Below, piece after piece: positions 35,810-46,717 of a DNA stretch of 64,000 bases. Position 1 is the stretch's first letter. The number at the start of each line of letters is the position of its first letter. The position numbers were made by a program, and so were the translations under genes. This DNA comes from Macrococcus epidermidis (lineage in GTDB: Bacteria; Bacillota; Bacilli; Staphylococcales; Staphylococcaceae), in assembly GCF_003259695.1 (NCBI RefSeq), contig NZ_PZJH01000001.1, positions 310,001-374,000 of the forward strand, read 5' to 3'. Below the pieces are notes generated by a model that was not told the DNA's origin, made no database searches, and worked only from the letters and a program-made list of their open reading frames with translations.

Positions 35810-38800
35810 ATGTCCGTTAAATTTTTGATGGGTAGACGTGGTACCGGTAAAACGCATTATATTATCGAATCTATTAAAGATAAACTTAAAGAGCAAGCAT
35901 TAGGTGATCCAATTATTATGATAGCACCGAGACAGAGTACATTTTCAATTGAACAGGCGTTAAGTCATGATGAATTAATTAAAGGAAGTATGCGCACGGC
36001 AATATATTCTTTTGATCGATTATATTGGCGTCTGAAAAGTGAACTTGGTGGTACGGATTTATCATTGATTTCAAAAGCGGGTATTGAGATGTTGACGTAT
36101 GATGTATTATTACAGCAACAAACAAAATTACGTCGTTTCCAGACATCGAGCCAGTATTATGGATTTAGTCAAAAACTCAGTCAGACGATTAGTGAATTAA
36201 AAAAATATAATGTTACTGTTGAGCAATTAAAAGCATTATCAACTGCTAACTTAGAAGTAAGAACGCAGGATAAACTACATGATATTGCACTTGTTTATGA
36301 TCATTTAAATAATGAAATGAACAATGAATTTATGCAATCCGAAGACACACTCTATCATTTAATTCAGCTGATAGAATCATCTGCATCAATAAAGCAATCT
36401 GAAATATATATAGACGGATTTTATAATTTTACGACTATGGAATATTTAGTTATTTTAGCACTGTGTAGACATGCAAAATCTGTGACGATTGCATTGACGA
36501 TTGATCCGGAAAAGCGAAGTGATCTATTTCGTAAAACAGAAGAAACTTATCATGATATTACAGAATATTTAAAGACTGCCCAAATTGATTTTGAAATCAA
36601 AAAATTTATTACGAAATTTCGTTTTAAAAATGCAGCTTTAAACCATTTAGAAGAAAATTTCGATGCAATTCATGTAGATGCTTTACCTGAAACTACTATT
36701 GAATTATTAGAATCAGATAACATCCACTCTGAAGTGAATGCAATAATGCATAAAATATACAACTTAGGAAAATCAGAATACAGATATAAAGATATCGCCG
36801 TATTATATCGAGATCAATCTTATGCGGATGCTTTGATTAAAAGAGCAAATCAACTGAATATACCTTATCACACAGATAAAAAAGAAGTGATGCATCATCA
36901 CCATAGTATAGAATTAATCCGTTCTTTACTTGATTTCTTCAAAAATACTTATCAAGTCGATCATCTGTTTAGAGCATTAAAAACAGGTTTACTCACGAAA
37001 AATGTTGAACGATTAGACATACAGTTTGTTGATATGCTTGAAAATGTAATGATAACACGAGGTATGCAATATAAAGACTTGATTCAAAGAAGAAAGCTTC
37101 AATTTAATAAGGATGACATGTATTCCACGGAAGTTTGGGAGCAGTTTTCACAATACATAGAAACAACACTGGAAATTATTGAACCTTTAAGAATTAGTTT
37201 AATGAATGCTAAGAATGCGAATGAATTTGCTACACACTTATATCAATTCCTTTTAAATATTCAGTTACCTGAATATTTGATGGCAAGCCGTGATAAGATG
37301 CATGAAGTGGGACAAAATTATAAGGCGCTTGAGTTTGATCAATTGTTAACAGGTATTAACCAAGTGTTAGACGATTTTGTTGAAGTACTACGTGATAAAG
37401 ATTTACCTTATCAAGTAATGGCAGAAATCTTAGATGTTGGACTTGTTGCTTTAGAATATAGTGCTGCGCCACAAGGCTTGGACCAAATACAAATTTTGAA
37501 CTTAGATTTAGCTAAAGTTGAAAATAAAAAAGTTATCTTTATTTGTGGACTGAATGATGAAATATTACCACGTCGCATCAAAGAAGATGCAATTATTACT
37601 GATTATGAAAAAAGAAATATATCAGATATCGGTGGCTTAAAATTAGCACCAACCACTGATTTATTGACGCAAGATGAACGTTTTGTTGCGTATATTGCAA
37701 TGACCAATGCATCTGAATTGCTTTTCCTGTCATATAGTTTGATGAATCAGTCTTATGAAGCGATGCGCCCTTCTCCTTATATTAACGATATTAAAGGCAT
37801 CAGTCTTACACATACAGTTAACACTTCACAATTTAAACCAAACGAACGTATAACGACGATAAATACTGGTATTAATGTTGCAGCACACCATTATCAGGAT
37901 GCTGAGTGGCAGGCTATTATTAACTTCTACAATAACAATGGCTACAGCGATATATTTGATTTAGGTAAATACCGTAACCAGACAAAACCGCTAAATGAAA
38001 TAAATATTGATACACTATATGGTGATGTAATAAAAGCGAGTGTGTCACGATTTGAAAGCTATAATCAGTGTGCTTTTAAACATTTCGCTGATCACGGATT
38101 AAAACTAAGACCTCGTGATAATTATGAAATGCAAAGTTTCCAGCTCGGAAATATTTATCATGAAGTATTAGCATATTTAGGAGAAACGTTTAAAGACCAG
38201 TTATTTAATGTCTCTAAAGAGGATATCAGACAAGCAGTACGTCAATTTTTAGCACAACATTTACCGAATGTACAGTTTGAAATAATGTATTCTAAACAAC
38301 ATTATCGTTTTATGATGCTTAAGATTGAAGCGATGCTGACTGATACATTTAGCATGATTCAGTCACATCAGAAACAGAGTAAATTTAAGATGGCTAAGTT
38401 TGAAACACGATTCGGTAAAGGCGGAGCACTTGAAAGTCAAAAGATTAATTTACCTGCTGGAAAAAAGGTCGAAATTAGTGGTCAGATAGACAGAATAGAT
38501 ATATTAAATCATATGAATCAGGATTATGTCTCTGTCATAGACTATAAATCTGGATCTACTGCACTTGACCTACGTAAAGTTTACTATGGCATTCAGATGC
38601 AGATGATGACCTATATGGATGTCGTCCTACAAAATAAATCAGCACTTGGACTTAAAGAGACAACACTTCCTGCAGGTATGCTGTATTTTCATGTTTATGA
38701 ACCAAAGCTTAAATTGAATCATAAAAATGAAATGTCTCAGGATCTGTTAAAGAAAAGAGCTGCGGCATATAAGATGGACGGTTATATTATTGATGATTTA

Positions 38801-39169
38801 GACCTGGTGAGTTATTTTGATGAAGCGATAAGTGAATCGAATAAATCAGATATTGTGCCTGCTAGTTTAAAAAAATCAGGAGAATTTACTGCTGCATCTA
38901 AAGTATTACCTGTCGATGTGCTTAATCGATTTATTGAACATAATCGTAACAATTTTAAAAATACTGCACAAAATGTATTATCAGGAGATTGCAGTATTAC
39001 ACCGTTATCCTATGATAATAAATTACCGTGTGACTTTTGTGATTTCAAACCGGTATGTCATATCGATCCAATCTTAAATGCACAGGATATACGTGTGAAG
39101 AATGAGAAGATAGATGCTATTCAAGAAATAATGAAAGGAGAACAAACTGATGGCGATGACGTGGACTAA
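35810..39169 (+). CDS. addB: ATP-dependent helicase/deoxyribonuclease subunit B
   Basis: 1119-residue AddB (RexB) subunit of the AddAB helicase-nuclease, which processes DNA double-strand ends for RecA repair. Walker A is GRRGTGKT (residues 8-15). The C-terminal RecB-like nuclease carries DYKSG in SVIDYKSGS. The four cysteines of the iron-sulfur staple are C754 and C1074, C1077, C1083, the exact C...CxxCx5C arrangement of AddB. GGAGG precedes the ATG. It overlaps addA by 20 bases. Confidence 0.97.
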   Translation: MSVKFLMGRRGTGKTHYIIESIKDKLKEQALGDPIIMIAPRQSTFSIEQALSHDELIKGSMRTAIYSFDRLYWRLKSELGGTDLSLISKAGIEMLTYDVLLQQQTKLRRFQTSSQYYGFSQKLSQTISELKKYNVTVEQLKALSTANLEVRTQDKLHDIALVYDHLNNEMNNEFMQSEDTLYHLIQLIESSASIKQSEIYIDGFYNFTTMEYLVILALCRHAKSVTIALTIDPEKRSDLFRKTEETYHDITEYLKTAQIDFEIKKFITKFRFKNAALNHLEENFDAIHVDALPETTIELLESDNIHSEVNAIMHKIYNLGKSEYRYKDIAVLYRDQSYADALIKRANQLNIPYHTDKKEVMHHHHSIELIRSLLDFFKNTYQVDHLFRALKTGLLTKNVERLDIQFVDMLENVMITRGMQYKDLIQRRKLQFNKDDMYSTEVWEQFSQYIETTLEIIEPLRISLMNAKNANEFATHLYQFLLNIQLPEYLMASRDKMHEVGQNYKALEFDQLLTGINQVLDDFVEVLRDKDLPYQVMAEILDVGLVALEYSAAPQGLDQIQILNLDLAKVENKKVIFICGLNDEILPRRIKEDAIITDYEKRNISDIGGLKLAPTTDLLTQDERFVAYIAMTNASELLFLSYSLMNQSYEAMRPSPYINDIKGISLTHTVNTSQFKPNERITTINTGINVAAHHYQDAEWQAIINFYNNNGYSDIFDLGKYRNQTKPLNEINIDTLYGDVIKASVSRFESYNQCAFKHFADHGLKLRPRDNYEMQSFQLGNIYHEVLAYLGETFKDQLFNVSKEDIRQAVRQFLAQHLPNVQFEIMYSKQHYRFMMLKIEAMLTDTFSMIQSHQKQSKFKMAKFETRFGKGGALESQKINLPAGKKVEISGQIDRIDILNHMNQDYVSVIDYKSGSTALDLRKVYYGIQMQMMTYMDVVLQNKSALGLKETTLPAGMLYFHVYEPKLKLNHKNEMSQDLLKKRAAAYKMDGYIIDDLDLVSYFDEAISESNKSDIVPASLKKSGEFTAASKVLPVDVLNRFIEHNRNNFKNTAQNVLSGDCSITPLSYDNKLPCDFCDFKPVCHIDPILNAQDIRVKNEKIDAIQEIMKGEQTDGDDVD

Positions 39170-42100
39170 AGACCAATTACTTGCGATAGAAACAGTCGGT
39201 CAGGATACTTTAGTATCAGCGGCAGCAGGTAGTGGTAAGACTGCTGTTCTCGTTGAACGTATTATTCGAAAAATAATCGATCAGAAAATAAATATCGATG
39301 AAATGCTGATTGTGACTTTTACCAATGCGAGTGCCAAAGAAATGCGCGAACGTATTCATGCAAGAATATTAAGCGAATTAAAAGATAATCCAACGGAACA
39401 TCTTAAAAACCAGCTCATTAAAATTCATCAGGCAGAAATATCAACGCTTCATCGTTTCTGTTTAAATTTAATCGAGAAATATTATTATACAATCGATCTG
39501 GATCCTACTTTCAGGACAGGAAACGATGAAGAAATGTCACTATTATTGATGCAGGCGATTGATGAAGTTTTAGAAGAAGCGTATGAACGTTTGGATGATG
39601 ACTATTTAAAGTTAATCCTACATTTAACAAATGAACGAAGCGACAATGAATTACGCACCTTACTGTCGAAATTATACTACTTTACGATTGCTAATAGTGA
39701 ACCGCTACGATGGTTGCAAGATATTCGATTAGCATACAGAAATGCGCACACAGAAGATGAAAATTTCAAACGTTTAGCTGAGATTATCGACACGTCTATT
39801 CAGCATGCACGATATCTTATCAGACGTTCAGAAAGTTACTGCATGGATGAAGTGTTTGAGAAGACGTTAGATTACTTACAGAACATCGATAAAAGTCTTG
39901 AAATGCCGAGTGGATTAAACGCTCAATATGAAGTGATTAAGAATATTAAGTTTGGACGTAAACCAACTGTAAAGACTAAAGATGATCCTGAAGCGAAGAT
40001 GATGAATGATTTAATCACTAAAGATCTGTCAGAAGTAAAAGGAATTATTGCCAGTCTTCAAAGCATGTTGTATGCTGCACCACAAGAAATGGCCGAAGAT
40101 ATACATGCAATGTACGGTGAAGTATCAGCACTAACTGAACTAACAGCTCAAGTGATTGAGCGTTTCGCAATATTAAAACGCGAACGTAAAGTAATTGATT
40201 TCAGTGATTATGAGCATTTTACATTAAAGATATTATTATCTGACGGTAAACCAACCGAAATTGCACAAAATTTACGTGAACATTATCATGAAATTTTAGT
40301 CGATGAATATCAGGATACTAACCGTGTGCAGGAAAGTATTATTCAGGCAATCAAAAAACATCCGGAATCTTCAGGTAATCTATTTATGGTTGGTGATGTT
40401 AAGCAATCGATATACAAATTTAGACAAGCTGAACCTGAGTTATTCCTGCAAAAATATGCTGAATTTAAAACAGAGAAAACCGGCAAAGTTGTAGAACTTT
40501 CCAGAAACTTTAGGTCACGACTTTCTGTTATTGATGATACGAATGCAATATTTGAACGTATTATGGACACGACGATAGGTGATATCGAGTACGATGATGC
40601 ACAAAAACTATATTACGGTGCACCATTTGACGATGAACCACAATCAACAGAAATGGTAGTCATCAATAAAGCGCATATTGCGCTAGAACATCCAGAAAGT
40701 CATTATATTGCGCAGCGTATTCAGCAAATTATTGAAAATGAGCAGGTATATGATGTAAAAGCACAACAATACCGTAAAGCAACATATAAAGATATTGCGA
40801 TTCTTGAACGTGGTTTTAGTAATGCGGTGACGCATATGCAGGTGATGAAAGCATATAACATACCGTTTCATGTAAGCAGTAAAGAAGGTTATTTTAAGAC
40901 AGATGAAATTGAGTCTATCATGAGTTTTTTACGCGTTATTGATAATCCATTGCAGGATATTCCGTTAGCAGGTATATTACGTAGCATCATCTATCAGTTT
41001 AGCGCAGATGACCTTGCAACGATTCGGTCTATCGATACTTCAATCTATCTTTATCAAAACTTATTGCAGTATAAAGAGAGTGGCAGCAATGATACTTTAA
41101 AAACAAAAGTAACAAAAGTATTAAGTGATATTGAAGATTATCGTAACTGTCAGCAATCGATGAGTGTAAGTCAGCTACTGTCATATATTTATGAGGATAC
41201 CCATTTTATTGAGAAATATTTATTACTAGCTGGTGGGCAACAGCGAGAAGCAAATTTAAATAAGTTACTTAGTTTAGCTGATAACTTTGAACAATCAACT
41301 TATCGCGGTGTTTTCCAGTTTATCCGATATATCGATAATATGTTAAATAACCAAAAGGATTTTGGTGAAGTGAATATCATATCGGATGAAGCGGATGTCG
41401 TAAGAATGATGACAGTCCATGCTTCTAAAGGGTTAGAGTTTCCATTCGTAATCTATGCAGGGCTAAATAAAAAATTTAACTTAAGAGATATGAATTCAGA
41501 TGTTTTAATAGACCAGAATATGGGATTGTCAATTAATTATTTCGATGCAAAAGCAAATGTTTCATTTCCTTTAATGTTAAACGGTATATTCAAGCATCAG
41601 CTCAGATTGTCGCAAGTATCTGAGGAATTACGTCTCATGTATGTAGCATTTACACGTGCACGTGAGAAATTAATTTTACTTGGTTCTGTTCGAACGGAAG
41701 AAGCATTAGAGAAGTATCACAATATTGACATGCACGATAAACTTGATCTTTTCTATCGTATGAATGCTTCGACACCGCTTGCTTTTATCCTGCCAGCGAT
41801 ATTACAGCCTGATGCGCCGCTTCCTATTCCGGTCACTATGATTACTGAACTTGAATTTATTCAACCAGATATTACTGAACCTTCAGTCGATGCAGATACA
41901 GAAGCATTAAAATGGTTAACTGACCTAGAAAATTATCGTTATCCATATGAGGAAGAATTTACTTTACCGACAAAAGAAAGTGTGTCTGATATCAAAAGAG
42001 CAGAACAGGAAGATGACTTAACAATGTGGACATATGTCAATCGATATAAACTTGGTAAGAAACAATTTGAGCGTCCAAAGTTTATGACTGAACAGAAAAA

Positions 42101-42614
42101 AACATCACAGGAAATTGGAACACTAATGCATCTCGTTATGCAGCATCTACCACAGAAAAGAATGGATGATTCCGAGTTACATGATTTCATACTGAGTTTA
42201 GTAGATAGGAAACTGATTACTGCTGAAGAAGTATCATATATTAATATCAGTCATATTAAGAATTTTATGTCATCTGAAATTTTCAGTATGTTTTTGGAAG
42301 CTGATGAAGTTTATCATGAACTGCCATTTGTTATCGGCAAACAATATTTAGTCGATGCACATCCCGATCAACTTGTACAAGGGATGATCGACTGTGTGTT
42401 TAAATATCATGATGAATATTATCTATTAGATTATAAGACAGATAAAGTTGTGCCAAGGTTAGGCAGAACGATTGAGGAAACAATACATGCTATGGCAGAG
42501 AACTATCTCGTTCAGATGACTTATTATAAAGCAGCATTGGAAACGGTGTTAAATGCACCTGTAAAACCTTATCTGTATTTCTTTGAAGGTGGATTAGTAG
42601 AGGTGAAAGCATGA
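39150..42614 (+). CDS. addA: ATP-dependent helicase/nuclease subunit A
   Basis: 1154-residue UvrD-type helicase fused to a nuclease domain. Walker A is AAGSGKT (25-31), with TFTNASAKEMRERI, the VDEYQDTN DEAD-like box, VGDVKQSIYKFRQAEP, and helicase motif VI in LMYVAFTRAREKL. The nuclease motif is LLDYKTD, with D1094 and K1096. I chose the ATG at 39150, nine bases after AAGGAG. It overlaps addB upstream and the unknown membrane-protein gene downstream (ATGA), so three genes are coupled. Confidence 0.97.
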   Translation: MAMTWTKDQLLAIETVGQDTLVSAAAGSGKTAVLVERIIRKIIDQKINIDEMLIVTFTNASAKEMRERIHARILSELKDNPTEHLKNQLIKIHQAEISTLHRFCLNLIEKYYYTIDLDPTFRTGNDEEMSLLLMQAIDEVLEEAYERLDDDYLKLILHLTNERSDNELRTLLSKLYYFTIANSEPLRWLQDIRLAYRNAHTEDENFKRLAEIIDTSIQHARYLIRRSESYCMDEVFEKTLDYLQNIDKSLEMPSGLNAQYEVIKNIKFGRKPTVKTKDDPEAKMMNDLITKDLSEVKGIIASLQSMLYAAPQEMAEDIHAMYGEVSALTELTAQVIERFAILKRERKVIDFSDYEHFTLKILLSDGKPTEIAQNLREHYHEILVDEYQDTNRVQESIIQAIKKHPESSGNLFMVGDVKQSIYKFRQAEPELFLQKYAEFKTEKTGKVVELSRNFRSRLSVIDDTNAIFERIMDTTIGDIEYDDAQKLYYGAPFDDEPQSTEMVVINKAHIALEHPESHYIAQRIQQIIENEQVYDVKAQQYRKATYKDIAILERGFSNAVTHMQVMKAYNIPFHVSSKEGYFKTDEIESIMSFLRVIDNPLQDIPLAGILRSIIYQFSADDLATIRSIDTSIYLYQNLLQYKESGSNDTLKTKVTKVLSDIEDYRNCQQSMSVSQLLSYIYEDTHFIEKYLLLAGGQQREANLNKLLSLADNFEQSTYRGVFQFIRYIDNMLNNQKDFGEVNIISDEADVVRMMTVHASKGLEFPFVIYAGLNKKFNLRDMNSDVLIDQNMGLSINYFDAKANVSFPLMLNGIFKHQLRLSQVSEELRLMYVAFTRAREKLILLGSVRTEEALEKYHNIDMHDKLDLFYRMNASTPLAFILPAILQPDAPLPIPVTMITELEFIQPDITEPSVDADTEALKWLTDLENYRYPYEEEFTLPTKESVSDIKRAEQEDDLTMWTYVNRYKLGKKQFERPKFMTEQKKTSQEIGTLMHLVMQHLPQKRMDDSELHDFILSLVDRKLITAEEVSYINISHIKNFMSSEIFSMFLEADEVYHELPFVIGKQYLVDAHPDQLVQGMIDCVFKYHDEYYLLDYKTDKVVPRLGRTIEETIHAMAENYLVQMTYYKAALETVLNAPVKPYLYFFEGGLVEVKA

Positions 42615-43654
42615 AACCAACTTTAGTACATGTGCTATATGCAATACCACTTATATTATATACATTAAGTGTGGCATTTTTAGTCAATCAGCCGATTGAA
42701 CTGATTAATCCGTTTGAATATTATAATGCAATGGAGATGCCAACCTTATCTTTATATATCATGATGATTATTTTTGTAAGTTTTAGTATGTTCGGATTTA
42801 TTATTGCGTATCGTTTTTCTCTTTTAAGTAAACTCAATAATAAATCGATGCTATTATTTATACTATTTAGTTTATTATTTTCATTATTTATCACAAGAAT
42901 GAGTGTGCTATTAGGGCTAGCAGTCATGTTGCCTATATTAAAGTTTTTAAGCAGAAAGCAAATATCTTCCAGACAATATTTATTATTGTCTGGCAGTATA
43001 TATGCTGGATTTTTATTGATTTTCATCATTCCATTAATGATTCTGTTTAAAGATTATGAAGCATTTTTAAATGTAAATCAATTTCAGCAGTTTATAGAGA
43101 TTTATAATAAACATCAATTGTTTGATTTTATACGTTTAAATATTACCTTATTTATTTCTCATTTATTACATTATATCTTAGTGATATTTATCGGAATGAT
43201 ACCGGGATTGTTAATGGGCATGTATCATCGTAATAAAAGAGAAGCACCAATTAATATCATCATTCATGCCCTCATTTTTTTAATTAGTGGAACAGCTATA
43301 AAGCTACTTATCTTTAAATTTAGTTATAGCTTTCTGCAATTCTCACTGACCATTCTCGGTTCAAGCCTACAGGGAATAGGATTAATGTTATTAATTATCT
43401 TATGTGTAAAGTACATTGAGAGGCAGTATAAGGCAGAAGAGATGACAATGCATGCATTACTATATATCAGTACAATTTGTATAATAGAGCTAGTCATTTA
43501 TAGTTTATTTACTGGAATATATAATTTACCGTATCCAGCACCATCTATCGTAAATTTATTGCAGTATTCTGTGATTGTTGCACTTATTATAGCTATATTA
43601 TTCATTGTTTTAAGTAACGTGAGTGACAAAAATTATAAAAATAATCATAGATAA
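42611..43654 (+). CDS. polytopic membrane protein of unknown function
   Basis: 347 residues with about nine to ten predicted membrane helices and short basic loops; no signal peptidase site, no charged residue pattern of a known transporter. A loop [18 protein letters not shown] in the middle and an [20 protein letters not shown] segment faintly recall DUF418-type proteins, but I do not trust that enough to name a family. The start codon overlaps the addA stop (ATGA), so it is translated from the addBA message. In S. aureus the gene after addA is the fumarylacetoacetase-family gene, so this is an extra gene here. Function unknown. Confidence 0.7.
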   Translation: MKPTLVHVLYAIPLILYTLSVAFLVNQPIELINPFEYYNAMEMPTLSLYIMMIIFVSFSMFGFIIAYRFSLLSKLNNKSMLLFILFSLLFSLFITRMSVLLGLAVMLPILKFLSRKQISSRQYLLLSGSIYAGFLLIFIIPLMILFKDYEAFLNVNQFQQFIEIYNKHQLFDFIRLNITLFISHLLHYILVIFIGMIPGLLMGMYHRNKREAPINIIIHALIFLISGTAIKLLIFKFSYSFLQFSLTILGSSLQGIGLMLLIILCVKYIERQYKAEEMTMHALLYISTICIIELVIYSLFTGIYNLPYPAPSIVNLLQYSVIVALIIAILFIVLSNVSDKNYKNNHR

Positions 43655-43665
43655 ATCTAAAAAGC

Positions 43666-43694
43666 ATGAAAGTTATGACAATATTCTGTATAAT
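43666..43694 (+). promoter_or_regulatory. possible promoter of the fumarylacetoacetase-family gene
   Basis: ATGAAA (43666-43671), 17 bases, TATAAT (43689-43694). The -10 is perfect and the -35 poor. Confidence 0.4.
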
Positions 43695-43725
43695 GAGGGC
43701 AACACAAAAGAGGAGTGGAAGCAGA

Positions 43726-44625
43726 ATGAAGTTTTTAACATTTAAGATTGGCGATAAAGAAACATATGGTGTCAAAGTTAAACGTGAGGATGCAGCCTGG
43801 GATTTAGTAAAAGTATTTGCTGATTTCAAGGAAGGGGATTATCCTAAAACACTACTTGAAGCTTTACAGCAAAATAATACAGTAGATTTTCAGGAGTTAG
43901 TGCGTGCAACAATTGAAAAAGTTGAAGCTTCTGAAAATAAAGCTGATTATAAATATGAATTTACAGCGATTCAGTTCTTACCACCTGTTACACCTACAAA
44001 TAATGTTATTGCTATTGGTCGTAACTATGAAGAACATGCATCTGAGTTAAATAATGAAGTAGATCAGTTATATGTATTTACTAAAGCACCATCAAGTTTA
44101 ATCGGTGATGGTAACGCAATTCCTTCACATAGTGACGTAACGAACGCACTGGATTACGAAGGTGAATTGGGTGTTGTTATCGGTAAATATGGACATAAAA
44201 TTCCAAAAGCGATGGCATTGGATTATGTTTATGGTTATACAATTATCAATGATATTACAGCACGTGACTTACAGAAAGCACATTCACAGGCATTTCTTTC
44301 AAAAAGTTTAATGGGTGGTTGTCCGATGGGACCATACATCGTTACAAAAGATGAATTACTTATGCCTGAGAATGCAAATATCGTGACGAAAGTTAACAAT
44401 GAAATTCGTCAGGATGGTAATACGAAAGATATGGTATTAAAGATTGATGATTTAATTGCCGAAATTTCAAAATATGTTGCGCTTCACCCAGGAGACATTA
44501 TTGCAACGGGTACACCAAGTGGTGTTGGAGCAGGTATGAATCCTCCTGTTTACTTAAAACGTGGCGATGAAATTAAAGTAACGATTGATGGTATCGGTAC
44601 TTTAATGAACACAGTTGGAGAATAA
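43726..44625 (+). CDS. fumarylacetoacetate hydrolase (FAH) family protein
   Basis: 299-residue FAH-fold enzyme. The catalytic domain starts near residue 100 with [27 protein letters not shown] supplies metal-binding acidic residues and [10 protein letters not shown] and GTPSGVGAG complete the family motifs. Members hydrolyse or decarboxylate beta-keto acids (acylpyruvases, oxaloacetate decarboxylases); specificity is not predictable. I chose the ATG at 43726, ten bases after AGGAG. It has a TATAAT upstream and its own terminator, so it is a single-gene unit. Confidence 0.9.
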   Translation: MKFLTFKIGDKETYGVKVKREDAAWDLVKVFADFKEGDYPKTLLEALQQNNTVDFQELVRATIEKVEASENKADYKYEFTAIQFLPPVTPTNNVIAIGRNYEEHASELNNEVDQLYVFTKAPSSLIGDGNAIPSHSDVTNALDYEGELGVVIGKYGHKIPKAMALDYVYGYTIINDITARDLQKAHSQAFLSKSLMGGCPMGPYIVTKDELLMPENANIVTKVNNEIRQDGNTKDMVLKIDDLIAEISKYVALHPGDIIATGTPSGVGAGMNPPVYLKRGDEIKVTIDGIGTLMNTVGE

Positions 44626-44639
44626 AAATTTTAATAGAG

Positions 44640-44669
44640 AGACAGTCTTTAAAACGGACTGTCTTTTTT
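44640..44669 (+). terminator. terminator of the FAH-family gene
   Basis: Eight-base stem AGACAGTC / GACTGTCT followed by TTTTTT. Confidence 0.88.
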
Positions 44670-44770
44670 ATGGAAAAATTTAATTATAGTGAAGAAACTA
44701 AACGCATTAGTAACGAAAATATTAATTATATGTTAAACTATATGAGTATGTATTATAGATAGGGGGAACA

Positions 44771-45160
44771 ATGATGATCACTGGTATGTTACATTTACAC
44801 ATCATGAGTTGGGTTGTTTTATTAATCGTCTTTTTTGCAGCATATGAAAACTTCTCAGATCGTTTAGGACCAAGCAAATATTTTAAACCACTGATGATGT
44901 TATTACGTATCTTTGCTTTACTTGCTCTAGTAAGTGGATGTTACATCTTCTTTAAAGCAATGAATGCAGATGCAATGATGTATGGATTTAAATTTTTATT
45001 AGGATTAGCAACAATTGCATTGATGGAAGTAACTTTAGCACGTAAGAAGAGAAAGAAACCTTCAAGAAACTTCTTCTATATTGTGATTTTAGTTGCAATC
45101 ATTACGATTGGACTAGGTGTTCATTTACCACTTGGACCAATCACAGGTATGTTTAAATAA
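44771..45160 (+). CDS. YisL-like membrane protein (UPF0344/DUF1516)
   Basis: 129-residue integral membrane protein with four hydrophobic helices (about 10-27, 38-60, 68-84 and 98-118) and a basic KKRKKPSR loop. It fits the UPF0344/YisL family, which is conserved next to the FAH-family gene in staphylococci; function unknown. AGGGGGAA precedes the start; ATG codons at 44771 and 44774 are both possible. It is a single-gene unit with terminator. Confidence 0.8.
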   Translation: MMITGMLHLHIMSWVVLLIVFFAAYENFSDRLGPSKYFKPLMMLLRIFALLALVSGCYIFFKAMNADAMMYGFKFLLGLATIALMEVTLARKKRKKPSRNFFYIVILVAIITIGLGVHLPLGPITGMFK

Positions 45161-45167
45161 TCCATTA

Positions 45168-45195
45168 AGAACCTCAGAATTGAGGTTCTTTTTTT
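45168..45195 (+). terminator. terminator of the yisL-like gene
   Basis: Perfect nine-base stem AGAACCTCA / TGAGGTTCT with loop GAAT, then TTTTTTT. Confidence 0.92.
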
Positions 45196-45280
45196 CATTC
45201 ATGAACTTTTTATGAATTTCTCCCCACGTTCTATTTATTTTAGTATAATCAAATATAACGACTAAAGTGAGGTAATTATA

Positions 45281-46693
45281 ATGAAAAAATTAATAACGCT
45301 ACTAGCAAGCATTCTTTTATTGTTAACGTTTCACCAGAATGCAGATGCCGCTACAAAACAGGATTTACGTATTTATAGTTTAATAATCGATCGTTTTATG
45401 AATGCCAATGATGCGAATAACAAACATATTCATAACGAAAAAGATAATACACTACCATATGGTGGAGATTTAAATGGTGTTATCAATAAGATGGATTATA
45501 TTAAGAAGATGGGATTTAATACAATTCATCTTTCTCCGGTATTCGAAAAAGATCAAAATGATTATTTAGGTTATAAAGTTAAGAATTATAATACGATTGA
45601 TGATGTTTACGGTGGCGAGAAACAATTTAAAAAAATGATTAAACTCGCTCATGATAAAAAGATGAAAGTTATTGTAGATATTCCATCTACTGTAACAGAA
45701 GGTTATACTGAGACAAATGACACGAAGATGAATGACTTTCAAAAAGCTTATTTTAAGGACATGAAAATCATCGACTTAAAAAATAGTAATAACCAAAAAA
45801 AATTCAAAACATCAGTGACACAATTTGTTGATAAATATCATATCGACGGTGTTTCGATGTACGTTATGCAGGATGGTATTGATGCAAAAGCAATATTCCC
45901 TGAAAATGTTGAAACAATCGCAATATTAAATGAAGATATTACTGTTAGTGGCTTCAAACATATTCAAAAATTAGCTACTACGAAGGCAATCGCTAACGCT
46001 TTTAAGACAACAGATCAGGAAATCCCTGAAAAGTACGAAAAGAATGAATTACTAGCAAGTGATAACTTCTTTATGCCGAGGTTTACAAATTACGCAGCGA
46101 ATGAAAATATGTTTCCTGGTACACGTATTAAACAGCTGATGAGTTATTTAATGGTTCAAAAAATGCCTATCAGTATGACATATGGTACTGAAATAGCGAT
46201 GAATGGAGATAAGGCACCTGATATTCATCAGTTACTTGATTTCCGCGTTGATAAAGAAGTTATTGAATATTTAGAAGTTACAAGTGGTGTTTATAAAAAG
46301 TATGATGAAATGTTTGATGGTAAATCCGAAGTTATCTATAATAAAGAAGGTAATCAATTAATTTATTTTGATACTAACAAGGTCGACTTTATCTATAACA
46401 TTAATAATACGAGCAAGGCAACGAATATTAAGCTGGATAGCAAACGCGTGCCTAAAGATAAAATGTTAAGTGGATTATTAATAGGAGACCGTATTCATTA
46501 TAAAGATAATAAGTTTTCACTGATTACAAATCGTGAAGAAGCGGAACTATACGCAGTTGTGAAGAATCAAGGATTTAACAATGGTTACCTAATTGCTGCT
46601 GGTGCGATTATCATATTATTCACTTTATTTATTATCGGCGCAACTCGAAATAGAAAAAGATATATAGCGAATCAGCAAAATAATCAAAAATAA
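45281..46693 (+). CDS. membrane-anchored alpha-amylase-family (GH13) protein lacking catalytic residues
   Basis: 470 residues. A signal peptide (cleavage probably after ADA, residue 23) and a C-terminal helix (about 437-458) followed by a basic tail place the body outside the cell, anchored to the membrane. The fold is GH13: IYSLIIDRFMNAN, GGDLNGVINKMDYIKKMGF, HLSPVF and the late TYGTEIAMNG are clear. The catalytic motifs are gone: the DxVxNH block reads DIPSTV (133-138), GxRxD reads GVSMY (190-194, nucleophile Asp to Tyr) and NHD reads NFF (262-264). A Glu remains near 218. It should not hydrolyse glycosides; a binding or structural role is more likely. A similar gene sits before cdr in S. 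aureus. Confidence 0.82.
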   Translation: MKKLITLLASILLLLTFHQNADAATKQDLRIYSLIIDRFMNANDANNKHIHNEKDNTLPYGGDLNGVINKMDYIKKMGFNTIHLSPVFEKDQNDYLGYKVKNYNTIDDVYGGEKQFKKMIKLAHDKKMKVIVDIPSTVTEGYTETNDTKMNDFQKAYFKDMKIIDLKNSNNQKKFKTSVTQFVDKYHIDGVSMYVMQDGIDAKAIFPENVETIAILNEDITVSGFKHIQKLATTKAIANAFKTTDQEIPEKYEKNELLASDNFFMPRFTNYAANENMFPGTRIKQLMSYLMVQKMPISMTYGTEIAMNGDKAPDIHQLLDFRVDKEVIEYLEVTSGVYKKYDEMFDGKSEVIYNKEGNQLIYFDTNKVDFIYNINNTSKATNIKLDSKRVPKDKMLSGLLIGDRIHYKDNKFSLITNREEAELYAVVKNQGFNNGYLIAAGAIIILFTLFIIGATRNRKRYIANQQNNQK

Positions 46694-46717
46694 AAAAACC
46701 GCAAAATGCGGTTTTTT
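46693..46717. terminator. bidirectional terminator between the amylase-like gene and cdr
   Basis: AAAAAACCGCA / TGCGGTTTTTT around a three-base AAA loop, between convergent genes. Confidence 0.9.
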
